From Cherax quadricarinatus (taxonomy: Eukaryota > Arthropoda > Malacostraca > Decapoda > Parastacidae): 64,000 bases of DNA. Where the stretch lies: assembly GCF_038502225.1 (NCBI RefSeq), contig NC_091382.1, positions 9,219,113 through 9,283,112 of the forward strand, given 5' to 3'. Made by a program: the position numbers and the translations under genes. Shown here piece after piece: positions 54,701 through 64,000 of the stretch (its first letter is position 1; every line of letters starts with the position of its first letter). The notes beneath the pieces are model-generated. The model made no database searches. It was not told the DNA's origin and saw only the letters and a list, made by a program, of their open reading frames with translations.

Positions 54701-55435
54701 TGTGAAGCTTGGGTGGTAAATGCAGCAGCGAGGAGACGGTTGGAGGCAGTGGAGATGTCCTGTCTAAGGGCAATGTGTGGTGTAAATATTATGCAGAAAA
54801 TTCGGAGTGTGGAAATTAGGAAAAGGTGTGGAGTTAATAAAAGTATTAGTCAGAGGGCAGAAGAGGGGTTGTTGAGGTGGTTTGGTCATTTAGAGAGAAT
54901 GGATCAAAGTAGAATGACATGGAAAGCATATAAATCTATAGGGACAGGAAGGCGAGGTAGGGGTCGTCCTCGAAAGGGTTGGAGAGAGGGGGTGAAGGAG
55001 GTTTTGTGGGCAAGGGGCTTGGACTTCCAGCATGCGTGCGTGAGCGCGTTAGATAGGAGTGAATGGAGACGAATGGTACTTGGGACCTGACGATCTGTTG
55101 GAGTGTGAGCAGGGTAATATTTAGTGAAGGGATTCAGGGAAACCGGTTATTTTCATATAGTCGGGCTTGAGTCCTGGAAATGGGAAGTACAATGCCTGCA
55201 CTTCAAAGGAGGGGTTTTGGGATATTGGCAGTTTGGAGGGATATGTTGTGTATCTTTATACATATATGCTTCTATACTGTTGTATTCTGAGCACCTCTGC
55301 AAAAACAGTGATTATGTGTGAGTGTGTTGAAAGTGTTGAATGATAATGAAAGCATTTTCTTTTTGGGGATTTTCTTTCTTTTTTGGGTCACCCTGCCTCG
55401 GTGGGAGATGGCCAACTTGTTGAAAAAAAAAAATA
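51751..55435 (+). mobile_element. RTE LINE, B-type, full length
   Basis: Begins GGTAGTAGGTTGGTAGACAG, the 5' UTR start seen at 4154, and ends TGGCCAACTTGTTG plus poly-A at 55435. It is 3.7 kb and the best guide to the length of the intact element. Head to head with the previous copy. Confidence 0.9.
52151..55090 (+). pseudogene. RTE endonuclease/reverse transcriptase, multiply frameshifted
   Basis: KIVKVGSLNVRGCCANDKKE (52165) starts the endonuclease; then VRAKEGVAIMLKDKLWQEKR, VSVYAPGEERSVEER, VVGDFNAKVGKNVMEG. Lesions: a shift near 52250, the extra G at about 52810 (shared with the 48-kb copy), shifts near 53045, 53340 and 53660, and a TAG at 54656-54658 (shared with the 44.6-kb copy). The RT blocks [35 protein letters not shown] and [13 protein letters not shown] are readable between them. 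Confidence 0.87.
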
Positions 55436-55457
55436 TATATATATGTGTATGTATATG

Positions 55458-55767
55458 CACCTACCATCCGACTTATGACCTGCTTGACTTACGACCACTC
55501 GACTTACGACCGTGTTTTTTTATGCCAAATTTCTGGGAAATAAACAACTATTTGTGTTGTACACAGTGTTTATCCTAAACCTTACAGTATAAAATACAGT
55601 ACTAACAACATAAGTAAAGTAAAACATGAAATGCCAAAATAAAACAATAAAATAAAGTCATTTCATAAAGTTATGTTGATATTCAGTAGTAAAGTTCGAC
55701 TTACGACCATTTCGACTTACGACCGGTTTCTCGGAACCGAACTCGGTTGTAAGTCGGATGGTAGGTG
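55458..55767. mobile_element. MITE with CACCTACCATCC ends
   Basis: 310 bp, inverted ends CACCTACCATCCGACTTA / TAAGTCGGATGGTAGGTG. CGACTTACGACC is repeated internally near both ends. Probably a Tc1/mariner or Tigger relative; no coding capacity. Confidence 0.8.
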
Positions 55768-55784
55768 TATATGTATATATATAC

Positions 55785-56236
55785 ATAGGAGTCGTCCTCG
55801 AAAAGGTTGGAAGGAAGGGGTAAGGGAGGTTTTATGGGTGAGGGGCTTGGACTTCCAAGGAGTGAATGGAGACGAATGGTATTTGGGACCTGACGATCTG
55901 TTGGAGTGTGAGCAGGGTAATATTTAGTGAAAGGATTCAGGGAAACCGGTTATTTTTATATAGCTGGACTTGAGTCCTGGAAATGGGAAGTACAGTACCT
56001 GCACTCTAAAGGAAGGGTTCAGGATATTAGCAGTTTGGAGGGATATGTTGTGTATCTTTATACGTATATGCTTCTAAACTGTTGTGTTCTGAGCATCTCT
56101 GCAAAAACAGTGATTATGTGTGAGTGAGGTGAAAGTGTTGAATGATGATGAAAGTATTTTCTTTTTTGGGGATTTTCTTTCTTTTTGGGTCACCCTGCCT
56201 CGGTGGGGGACGGCCGACTTGTTAAAAAAAAAAAAA
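55785..56236 (+). mobile_element. RTE LINE, B-type 3' fragment
   Basis: TCGTCCTCGAAAAGGTTGGA (C-terminal coding), GGAGTGAATGGAGACGAATG, then the full B-type 3' UTR to GACGGCCGACTTGTTA and poly-A. Confidence 0.87.
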
Positions 56237-56240
56237 AATA

Positions 56241-56370
56241 AAAAATACCACAGTGAAAATAGTTAAAAAAAAGCTGAGTGCTTTTCATGTGCTTACACAC
56301 ACATCTTTTGAAGTTGTGTAAGCACATTAAAGTATTCAGATTTATTTCCTATTTTCACTGTGGTATTTTT
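56241..56370. repeat. 130-bp hairpin element
   Basis: Perfect 22-bp inverted repeat (56241-56262 and 56349-56370; CCACAGTGAAAATAG / CTATTTTCACTGTGG). A second inverted pair GTGCTTACACA / TGTGTAAGCAC lies inside. Looks like a small foldback or MITE. Confidence 0.7.
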
Positions 56371-57109
56371 CTCATAAAGGTTTCGAATTTTTTATAGGAA
56401 TGTGTTGACACTAGTTAATGTCCTGATCATTGTTGAATTGTCTCAGCAGATCAGTGTTACCAATTGCCATGGTATAGTTATTTACTGAGGCCTCGTCACT
56501 GAGCATGAGTGAGATTTATTAGTCCCAAGTATTAATTTTGTTGGTTTCTTGAAGGTGGGGTAATGATCAATTGTATTTTTGAGCTTTATTACCTGCTTTT
56601 ACAGGAGCTATTACATTTGTGGAGATGTGATCACATGAAGATACAGTTGTATCAGTAATTATTGTAGGTTAGGTTATTGGTGGCCTTAAAAAAGCAGTCA
56701 TACATGTTTAGGAAACCAGCTACTTGTGTGTTTTGTAATTGTACAAGATTGATATTAACATCTCCATGTTTATTTAGTTGTTTATGTTTAGATCTTTAAG
56801 CTTATCACCAGAGTTGGCTACATGATCTGTAGACACCTTCTGTTGTATTCCTTCCTCATGTCTTTTAAATATCTGCAGTGTGAGCCATTTTTCATATCTG
56901 TTGGCAGTTTATCCTTTCAAAGTATAAAGTGCCAAGAATTTATCTTGATCTAGGGAAGTGGTGCTACCCTATTTTTCCTTAGATCAAGCCTGTTACTCCT
57001 TGCTCCCAATTCACAGGTGTTGTATGATTCTTACAGTTTAATGCTTTCCCTTGAATAAATAGCTATCTTTTACAGTATTTTAAAGATCTTTCACAGCACA
57101 CACAAGTAC
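56371..57109. other. Intron 10, no recognised feature
   Basis: Unremarkable intron sequence. Confidence 0.4.
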
Positions 57110-57960
57110 GATAAAGCACCTAAATTGCTGAGAACGGTTGAAGTCCCTTGATTTGTATTCCCTGGAATGCAGGCAAGAAAGATACATGTTAATATACACT
57201 TGGAAAATCCTAGAGGAATTAGTACCAAACTTGTTTATGAAAATCACTCCCTATGAAAGCAAAAGACTTGGCAGGAGATGCAACATTCCCCAGTGAAAAG
57301 CAGGGGTGCCGTGAGTACACTAAGAGACAACACAGTAAGTGTTAGGGACCCAAGACTGTTCAGCTGCCTCTCAACATACATAAGGGAGATTACCAGTAGA
57401 CCCCTGGCTGTCTTCAAGAGGTGCTGGACAGGCACCTAAAGTCAGTACCTGACCAGCCGGGCTGTGGTTTGTACATCAGTTTGTATGTGACCAGCAGTAA
57501 CAGCCTGGTTGATCAGACCCTGATCTACCACGAGGCCTGGTCTCAGATCAGGTTGTGGGGGCATTGACCCCCAAAACCCCCTCCAGGTATATTCCAGGTC
57601 TTGTAGTGAAATCTCAAAAATTTTCCGTGGAGGATAATATAGTTTGCCCACACTCTCAGATTCCATGGTACTACCTGGAGGGTAATCTGGGGATCAACAC
57701 CCCCGCGGCCCGGTCCACAACCGGGCCTCCTGGTGGATCAGGGCCTGTTACTGCTGGCTGCACGTAGTCTAATGTACGAACCACTGCCCGGCTGATCCGG
57801 CACCGACTCTAAGTATCTGTCAGCTCCCTCTTGAAGGTAGCCAGGGGCCTATTGGTAATTCCCCTTATGCTTAATGGGAGGCTGTTGAACAGTCTTGGGC
57901 CCTGGATACTTATGGTGTTTTTACTTTTCACTGGGGGTATTTTGCATCGCCTGCCCAGTG
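57110..57960. repeat. Diverged LINE-related repeat
   Basis: 57120-57500 reads in decayed form like a LINE C-terminus (GMQARKIHVNIHLENPRGIS, EMQHSPVKSRGA, EITSRPLAVFKRCWTG). The blocks GTTGTGGGGGCATTGACCCC (57553) and GGATCAACACCCCCGCGGCC (57692) are two opposite copies of the repeat at 1455. Family not named with confidence. Confidence 0.5.
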
Positions 57961-58264
57961 TTTTACTTTTGTAGGGAGTGATTTCTGTGTGCAGAAAGTG
58001 GCAGTAGTGGCTTCTTGACTTTGTCTTTGGCCTTTACAATATCTTCCATATCAGTTGGTGGTTGTTTGGGATTTAATTCTGTAATGTTTAAGGAGACTTC
58101 TAATTTCAACATGGTATACTTTGTAATTAAATATTTAGTATCTCACATTTCCTTGTCTTATTTTCTTTATTTTGTTTTCATTGCCAGTTCTTTGTATTAT
58201 GCCTTTAACACTTAGTTTACCTTTTGCGAATTTAAAAACAATTAGTTCTGCCTTGTACTTGTCC

Positions 58265-58409
58265 AATAATAATAATAATAATCATTGCTTAGTTAATCTT
58301 AAGTTAATTTTAAGCCAGCCCGTAATGCTATGCATAGTATAAGTGGCTTTGGCATACTGCTCTTATCTGTATTTTTTTTGTACCTCTGTATGTGTGCACA
58401 AATTGGAAA

Positions 58410-58447
<38 letters not shown>
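58265..58447 (+). repeat. SINE-like repeat with (AAAT)n tail, copy 2
   Basis: (AAT)n, then TAATTTTAAGCCAGCCCGTA, ATGCTATGCATAGTATAAGT, GTGGCTTTGGCATACTGCTC, and (AAAT)n at 58405-58447. The other copy is at 11092. Confidence 0.65.
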
Positions 58448-58449
<2 letters not shown>

Positions 58450-59194
58450 CCCACTTGAAAGTTTCATTGAATATGTGAATGTGAAAGTGTTGTTGTAGTG
58501 CCTGCTGTATTTAAAAAAGAATGTATAAAATATCAAGTTGATGTGAAATTGTGACAACAGCTAACAAGTAGTGATCTAAAGACTTTGGAAAACTAAACTG
58601 TTATTATTAGAGAGACACATTGTTTGATTCACATATAGTGAACCTTCTCAAGGGAATCCAGGAAATCAAGGATATGCTTCTACATTTGAGGTATTGTGCA
58701 GTAGAAAGTAATGCACCACCATGGCCAGAATTCATGTTACTGAATGAATCAATTCCTTAATGTTTTGTCTGTTTGCCGGAATGTGTAGATAATGTCTACA
58801 GTATTTGCAAGTTAGGCTCAGAGCCCCATAACAAAGTATGATATCCTAAGCTTCCAGTCTCCTCCATGTGTGTGTTTTCTCCATTGTTTCAGTTTGGTAT
58901 CTCTTCTTTTCTGCCACTTAGTGCCTGGTGTCAGGTTGGTTAATTTTTTTTTTTCATTATGAATTGGATAACTTCACATAGTCTAAATTCGTTTCCTCAC
59001 TTCACTAAGGTCTCTTATTAAATGGAGGGAAGGGAAAAGTTGGATGTCTCTTAATCTGTTGATGTTATTTATGAATTTCACTTATTCAAATTGAGTGTAC
59101 TTTCTTGCAAAGATATGTAATGCTGATGTTGGGTAATGAATAGGTGTTTGTGGCACCCCTCTTCTCTCTCTCTGTTTACTTTTTAACATAATAG
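58448..59194. other. Intron 10, no recognised feature
   Basis: Nothing recognised. Confidence 0.4.
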
Positions 59195-59990
59195 TTTTGG
59201 AGTATTCTGAAGAGAAGTTGCAGAGGTTGGTGACTGAGTTTGGAAGGGTATGTAAAAGAAGGAAATTAAAAGTGAACGTAGGAAAGAGTAAGGTAACGAG
59301 GATAAAAAAAAATTAGAAAATGAAGATTGGATATCAGATTGGAGGGAGGGAATATGGAAGAAGTGAATGTATTCAGATATTTGAGAGTGGATTGTCAGCA
59401 GATGGGTCTGTGAAAGATGAGGTGAATCATAGTGTTAATGAAGGGAAAAAGGTGAGTGGTGCACTGGGGAATCTATGGAGACAAAGAGCGTGTGGTGTGA
59501 ATTTAATGCAGAGGATCCATAGTTTGGAAATTAGGTGTGTGGTTACTAAAAGTATTATGCAGAGGGCTGAGGAAGGATTGTTGAGGTGGTTTGGACATTT
59601 AGAGAAGAAAGAAGAAAATAGAATGACTTGGAGGGCATATAAATGGAAGTCGGTAAAGGAGATATCATTTGTGAGGGACTTGGACTTCTAGTAGGTGTAC
59701 ATGAGCGTGTTAGATAGAAGCGAGTTGAGACAAATGCTATTGGAGTCTGCGCAGGGTAATATTTATGAAGGGATTCAGGGAAACTGGCAAGCCAGACTTG
59801 AGTCCTGGAAGTGGGAAGTACAGTGTCTGTGCTCTGGAGGAGGGGTGTTGATGTTGCAGTTTTTAACTGTAGTGTAGGTGCACCTCTGGCAAGACAGTGA
59901 CGGAGTGAATGATGATGAAGGTGTTTCTTATTTTTTGGGTCACCCTGCCTTGGTGGAAAACAGCTGATGTGTTAATAAAATAGTAAAGTT
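59195..59990 (+). mobile_element. Old RTE LINE fragment
   Basis: GAAGAGAAGTTGCAGAGGTT (after the FADD box), then [37 protein letters not shown] and the A-type 3' UTR ending GTGTTAATAAAATAG. More diverged than the other copies and with internal deletions. Confidence 0.8.
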
Positions 59991-60022
59991 TTTTCTAGTG
60001 GACTTTTTGTTTTTCATTTCAG

Positions 60023-60206
60023 GTGGATGACACCCTGAAGATGCTTTCAAACTACTTTGTGAATCAGCGTCTTGAGTTTGGCTTGTATGGGTTGTATCCT
60101 AAATACCAGCTACACATCCACCCTATTGCTGTCTTTCTCAGTCTCATCTCTCACACATACATTGTCACTACCTTCCACACTAGCTGGGGAACTTCTCAAG
60201 AAGAAA
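60023..60206 (+). CDS. EPG5: EPG5 exon (last visible)
   Basis: Exon of 184 bases: VDDTLKMLSNYFVNQRLEFG, LYGLYPKYQLHIHPIAVFLS, LISHTYIVTTFHTSWGTSQE. It matches vertebrate METIQWLSDFFYKLRL and the following LFSKWSPYM region. Acceptor TTTCATTTCAG, donor GTAAGT after the first base of a codon (phase 1). It sits after the 21-kb intron 10; the next exon is beyond the window. Confidence 0.86.
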
Positions 60207-60285
60207 GTAAGTTCATGTATCACATGTATGTAGTGCTTAATACTTTAATAAATCAATACAATTTTTTTTTTTCATTAATGTAGTT

Positions 60286-60464
60286 TCAATATGCTAAATG
60301 GTGCATCATTTCAAAGAAGGTGCTTTGATGCTGGTGAAGGGCAATTAATTCAAGGTATTGGAATGTTCCCTCTTCCTTGAATTAAACCTAATTTCCTGTT
60401 TTTTTTACATGCTGTAAAATGCCCATAGGTTTAGCACTTCTCCATGAATATAATAATTAAAATA
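60286..60464 (+). repeat. SINE-like interspersed repeat (copy 2)
   Basis: AGGTGCTTTGATGCTGGTGA, GGTATTGGAATGTTCCCTCT, AATGCCCATAGGTTTAGCAC and (ATA)n. Related to copy 1 at 1056 and the tail at 15655. Confidence 0.6.
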
Positions 60465-60665
60465 CAGCGGTACCCTGAGTTTCGAACTGTTCCCATCTCA
60501 AACAGTTATGTAAATATTTGTGTAAGTGCATTTGTAAGCGTATTTTTGGGGGTCTGAAATGGACTAATCTAATTTACATTATTCCTTATGGGAATAAATT
60601 TGTTCAGTATTGGCACTCGAACAGCATTCTGGAATGAAATAAGTTCAAAACTTGGGGTACCACTG
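60465..60665. mobile_element. Tigger-derived MITE
   Basis: 201 bp, ends CAGCGGTACCCTGAGTTTCG / GTTCAAAACTTGGGGTACCACTG (reverse partner), with TA outside. The body GGTCTGAAATGGACTAATCT is the complement of the block in the copies at 15860 and 23271. Confidence 0.85.
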
Positions 60666-60926
60666 TACGTATATGATGTGCATACCATTACTTATATAGC
60701 TTGCTACATATTCTCGAGTATTGGTCAATGTTCTGTGGCCAGTTTTTTTTTTTTTGTTTGTTTGTTTTTGCAAAGAATAAGGTTAACTTGTTCATGGGCA
60801 ATATTTCTTATGGGTTGAAATATATAATCCCTATACTGAAGAACACAAGAACAGAGTAACATTGCAGTATGGCTACTGACCAAGCTTGGGAGTTCCAGCC
60901 AACAGTCACATCGTACTTATTTTTAA

Positions 60927-62002
60927 CCCTTTCAGGGTTTCGGCCATACTAGTACTGCTTACACACCAGGGTTTTTGACGTACTAGTATGCCTAAATTCT
61001 AGCTCCCTCAAATCCAGTGAGAGAAAGCTGGTAGGCCTACATATGAAAGAATGGGTCTATGTGGTCAGTGTGCACAGTATAAAAAAAATCCTGCAGCACA
61101 CAGTGCGTAATGAGGAAAAAAAACTTTGTGTTTTTGGATTAAAACAGCGACTTTGCACTATATTTTCGTATGGTATTTATTGTTGTATTCTAGTTTTTCT
61201 GGTCTCATTCTATAGAATGGAAGACATATTACAGAAATTGAGATGATTTTGACTCATTTTACAATGAAAAGTACCTTGAAATTGAGCTCAAAGTAGTAGA
61301 AATGTTTGATTTTTACCAAAGTTCAAAAGTAAACAAATCATGCTATGCATCCAATACATGTCAACTGGTGAGTCTAATATTCTTTCACAAGTGCACCGAT
61401 ATTATTTATACCATTTTTTACACTAATGCAGTAGTCTGCATAACAGTAAATCTTCTATTTTTTGTGAGAATAAAAATTCAAAGTGGAAAGCAAAAGAATG
61501 TAAGAGGGGCATTGGGATGTGACTAATGAACAGAGGAATGTCATTTTAGTGCCAGGAATGTCTTTCTTGTTTATTCTGGACCCTATTTGGAAATTGGCAT
61601 CTTTTGAAATTTGTGTGAAATTGGTAAAATTGCTAAATTCTGATCACTGTATTGGATAGTTGAAATCGGTAAATGGGTGGTTTCTTGCACTCATTCAATA
61701 GAAAAAATGGAATTCTAGTGAAATATTCATGATTTTTGTCGACTAGTACAGTGGAATTGGCCGAAAATAGGGCTCAAAGTGGGCAAAATCGCTGATGCAT
61801 AAACATCGTCGAGACCGCTAACTTCGCGAGAGCATAATTCTGTAAGTTTTCCATCAAATTTCATACTTTTTGTGTCATTATGATCGGGAAAAGATTCTCT
61901 ATCTTTTCACAAGAAAAAAATAACTTTTTTTTTTTTTTTTTTTTTGAAATTTGGGCGACCCTGAGAACAAGTCTCTGAGAGGGCCTGTCGACCCTGAAAG
62001 GG
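60927..62002 (+). mobile_element. piggyBac-like MITE, copy 5
   Basis: 1,076 bp, ends CCCTTTCAGGGTTTC / GACCCTGAAAGGG, with TTAA at 60923-60926 and 62003-62006. Palindromes CATACTAGTACT (60945-60956) and CGTACTAGTATG (60979-60990) at the same offsets as in copies 1 and 4. Confidence 0.88.
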
Positions 62003-62099
62003 TTAACCGTCAAACTGATATTTTAATTCCTGTATGAAAACAAAAAAAAACTATGTAATAGAAAAGCTCTACAGTATACATATTGGCACATGATTAAAA

Positions 62100-62650
62100 A
62101 GACAATAGGACAGAATAAAAAGCTTTATTAAGAAAACATTTGCATGGAGACCAAGCTTTTTCAAGTCTATAGACACTTCAGGGTAAGCATAGCTACATAT
62201 AACCAGGAGAGCAGGTGATAAGGAAGAGTGAGTTGATAACCTGACTTGTCATATTAGAAGTGTGTGGTTAAGAGTATGTGAGGCAGAGGTTCTGTTAACT
62301 GGGAACATTGGTTCTGGGTGATGGTGTGTGTGGTCTGAATGAGAGCCAATTCAAGGAATTTTTTTCTGCTCCTTGTTTGGATGACCTTGCTCACCCTGTG
62401 CCAACCCATGTAGTGTTAGGCCATAAGAACATAAGAACATAAGAAAGAAGGAACACTGCAACAGGCCTACTGACCCATGCAGAGCAGGTCCATGTCCTCC
62501 CATCCCCCCTGGATTAGACCACGTTGCAATGTTAAACACAGGCATTGATGAAGTTGGTGCAGTTGACATGTTTGTGTTCATATACGTTCATAGACAAATC
62601 CCTAGCTGTCTCACCTACATATACTCTAACTATTATAGAGAATGATGTAA
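62100..62650 (-). mobile_element. Penelope-like element remnant (third)
   Basis: On the minus strand, 62636-62530 reads RVYVGETARDLSMNVYEHKH, VNCTNFINACV, the GIY-YIG strand with the conserved YVGETARDL block. The 3' region ends near 62100 (TAAAAAGCTTTATTAAGAAA). It is split at 62424-62520 by a CR1-like tail. Confidence 0.65.
62424..62520 (-). mobile_element. CR1-like LINE 3' tail
   Basis: CATAAGAACATAAGAACATA, then AACACTGCAACAGGCCTACT, the complement of the 3' end at 19500-19560. Confidence 0.75.
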
Positions 62651-62659
62651 ATGCTAGCA

Positions 62660-62790
62660 CTTTAAACACAGCCACTGGCCCAGTGGCTAACACATTGGTC
62701 TGGAGTTTTACGACTCACCGCGAGTTCAATTCCCGCCCATACCGTGGTTTGTTTGCAGTCGTGTCATTACGATTTCTTGAGCCAGCACTT
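62660..62790 (+). repeat. tRNA-derived SINE
   Basis: AGTGGCTAACACATTGGTC resembles an A box and GAGTTCAATTCCCGC a B box, 35 bases apart. The tRNA-like head is followed by GTTTGTTTGCAGTCGTGTCA. Partner of the copy at 2655. Confidence 0.55.
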
Positions 62791-63086
62791 TCTTCAGGTT
62801 TGAAGTTAACCCTCTTAGGTCTAGTAATGTTTTTGATAGTGATGCCCATAGCAATGATGTAACTGACTTTCTTGAGCACTCTGTAAGTGTTCTCAAGTAC
62901 TGTGGAATTAAGGAAGAGTAAAAAGTGATTACTGTTGGTATAGACTCGGAGTGTTAATATCTTCTGCGAATACCTTCTCAAGTTCTGTATGAAGGTGACA
63001 AGAAAATGTAAACTATGGAAAGATCACTGATTTTAAAACACTTGTCCTCCAAGATTCTGTGAGCCCTTAAGAGGAAACCCCTAGGG

Positions 63087-63402
63087 CAGTGATTCTCAAC
63101 CAGGGGTAAGTTTATCACTTGGGGGTAAAAAATTATATGGCAAGGGGTAAATATTTGATGTATCTCATAACTGAATAATAATTCAATTACATTTCTTTAG
63201 AAAAGAGTGTTTTATTTTTTATATTTGGTGATACGAATGTATATTGCTATTTTTATGCAAAACCTGAATAATTTATTTTTTCTGACCTTGTTTTTCAGTT
63301 CCTTTATGATGGCGATAATTTTTTTTTATGGAAGTAAGGGGTAAATGGAGAAATACATCAAACTGAGGGGGTTAATGCTGGAGGAAAAGTTGAGAATCCC
63401 TA
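63087..63402. mobile_element. hAT-like MITE
   Basis: 316 bp, ends CAGTGATTCTCAACC and GTTGAGAATCCCTA (near-inverted), with the 8-bp duplication CCCTAGGG on both sides (63079-63086, 63403-63410). 8-bp duplications and CAGNG ends are typical of hAT elements. Confidence 0.85.
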
Positions 63403-63429
63403 CCCTAGGGTCTAGTGGAGTGTTGAGAC

Positions 63430-63678
63430 GAGAAACTAGAACATAAGAATAGAGGAGCACTGCAATAGGCTTGTTGGCCCATGCTTGTCAGGTTCTTGTT
63501 AGATGCAACCCTTCTTATTCAGCTATTTGTTTAACCTATTTTTAAAGCTGCCTCCCAAGGAGTTGGCTTTCATGACTCTACTTGGCAGATTGTTCTGCAA
63601 ACCTACAACTCCATTGCTAAATCAGTTCTTTCCTGTATCATTTCTATAACTGAATTTATCTAACTTGAAACCATTGTT
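63430..63678 (-). repeat. CR1-like LINE-related fragment
   Basis: GAACATAAGAATAGAGGAGC, AGGCTTGTTGGCCCATGCTT are the complement of the CR1-like 3' end. The rest (CCCAAGGAGTTGGCTTTCAT, TTTCTATAACTGAATTTATC) is probably coding remnant. Confidence 0.55.
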
Positions 63679-63682
63679 TTAA

Positions 63683-64000
63683 CCCTTTCAGGGTCCATCC
63701 CGTAGATCTACGGCTTTACGGTGAGTGTCCAAACCGTAGATCTACGCCATGAGCTCAGCTCACTCTGATAAACTGTGAGTGGTACATTTGGGCCTAGATA
63801 TGAGAGAATACATCTATGTGGTATGTGTGCACCACATAAAACAGATCCTGCAGCACACTGTGTATAATGAGAGAAAAAAACTGAAATCATGATTTTTCGA
63901 TTAAAACAGCAACTTTGCAGTGTTTTTTCGTATGTTTTTTATAGTTGTATTTGTGATTTCTTGGTCTCATTTGATAGAATGGAAGACATATTACAGAAAT
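63683..64000 (+). mobile_element. piggyBac-like MITE, copy 6 (cut by window end)
   Basis: Left TTAA at 63679-63682, end CCCTTTCAGGGTCC, palindromes CGTAGATCTACG at 63701-63712 and 63735-63746. It matches copy 4 over all visible bases with only a few differences, so these two are the youngest pair. Confidence 0.87.

Larger units (their letters stand above)
636..60206 (+). other. EPG5: EPG5 gene body (partial; 11 internal exons, 10 introns)
   Basis: Eleven + strand exons splice into one open frame of 586 codons with no stop, all bounded by AG acceptors and GT donors, and exon phases fit at every junction. In order, the peptides follow the middle of vertebrate EPG5 as I recall it: exon 1 YLPALPP against YIPSLPK, exon 5 KPPPLQLCQAAVSLEAIIT against KPPSLNIVEAAVHAENLIT, exon 6 LITSCAQVLGQ against FFTSCIEILGQ, exon 7 DHTFMLLSK against DMIFMLLTK, exon 9 NFPEHYMEVL against QFPDQYSDIL. 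EPG5 is a very large (about 2,500 residues in vertebrates), mostly helical cytosolic protein recruited to late endosomes and lysosomes, where it binds LC3/GABARAP proteins and helps the SNARE complex fuse autophagosomes. The N-terminal third and the C-terminal part lie outside the window. All mobile elements listed sit in introns; none of the exons found is interrupted. Identity is inferred from remembered sequence, not a search. Confidence 0.85.

Noticed and set aside
62676..62760. Genuine tRNA gene
   Set aside because: A- and B-box-like sequences are present, but no cloverleaf with an anticodon arm could be drawn, and a SINE tail follows.
35601..63890. Two identical 60-residue minus-strand frames (35601-35783, 63708-63890) as a conserved peptide
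   Set aside because: They are the same part of two recent copies of one noncoding MITE; the frame is not kept in the older copies.

Overview
This is animal genomic DNA with the look of a large, repeat-rich decapod crustacean genome (crayfish, lobster or shrimp). That assignment is an inference. It rests on GT-AG introns of 0.7 to 21 kb and on a repeat set I associate with decapods: RTE-clade LINEs, a CR1-like LINE ending in TTCTTATG repeats, Penelope-like elements, Tigger transposons and long (TA)n tracts. There are no operons, ribosome binding sites, CRISPR arrays or other prokaryotic features.

One host gene runs through the whole window on the + strand. Eleven exons (636 to 60206, 586 codons, every splice phase consistent) encode a central part of EPG5, the large autophagy tether that helps autophagosomes fuse with late endosomes and lysosomes. 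Neither end of the gene is present. The identification rests on co-linear similarity, exon after exon, to vertebrate EPG5 as I remember it.

Almost everything else is intronic mobile DNA. Introns 1 to 3 (768-10570) hold LINE tails, SINEs, a rearranged RTE copy (4154-8933) and two 1.05-kb piggyBac-like MITEs. Intron 4 (10768-21045) holds an inverted Penelope-like composite (13299-15582), a CR1-like LINE and another MITE. Intron 6 (23105-28031) is filled by two nested Tigger elements with a 23-bp minisatellite. Intron 8 (29388-37710) holds a second Penelope remnant and two minus-strand RTE copies, one interrupted by a MITE at a TTAA site. Intron 9 holds a Tc1-like remnant. Intron 10 (38869-60022) is a 21-kb pile-up of a third Tigger, at least seven RTE copies or fragments in both orientations, and the 3' end of a different LINE with a restriction-enzyme-like endonuclease. 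The last 4 kb holds more MITEs and LINE, SINE and Penelope remnants.

I do not see a new enzymatic system. The most unusual signals are in the repeats. The piggyBac-like MITE family carries two subterminal 12-bp palindromes at fixed offsets whose core differs between copies yet stays self-complementary. The Penelope element carries hammerhead-ribozyme-like motifs with a paired C3/G8 to U3/A8 change. Local RTE copies share identical inactivating lesions in a mosaic pattern. A short non-autonomous element appears to be assembled from the 5' and 3' ends of the resident RTE.
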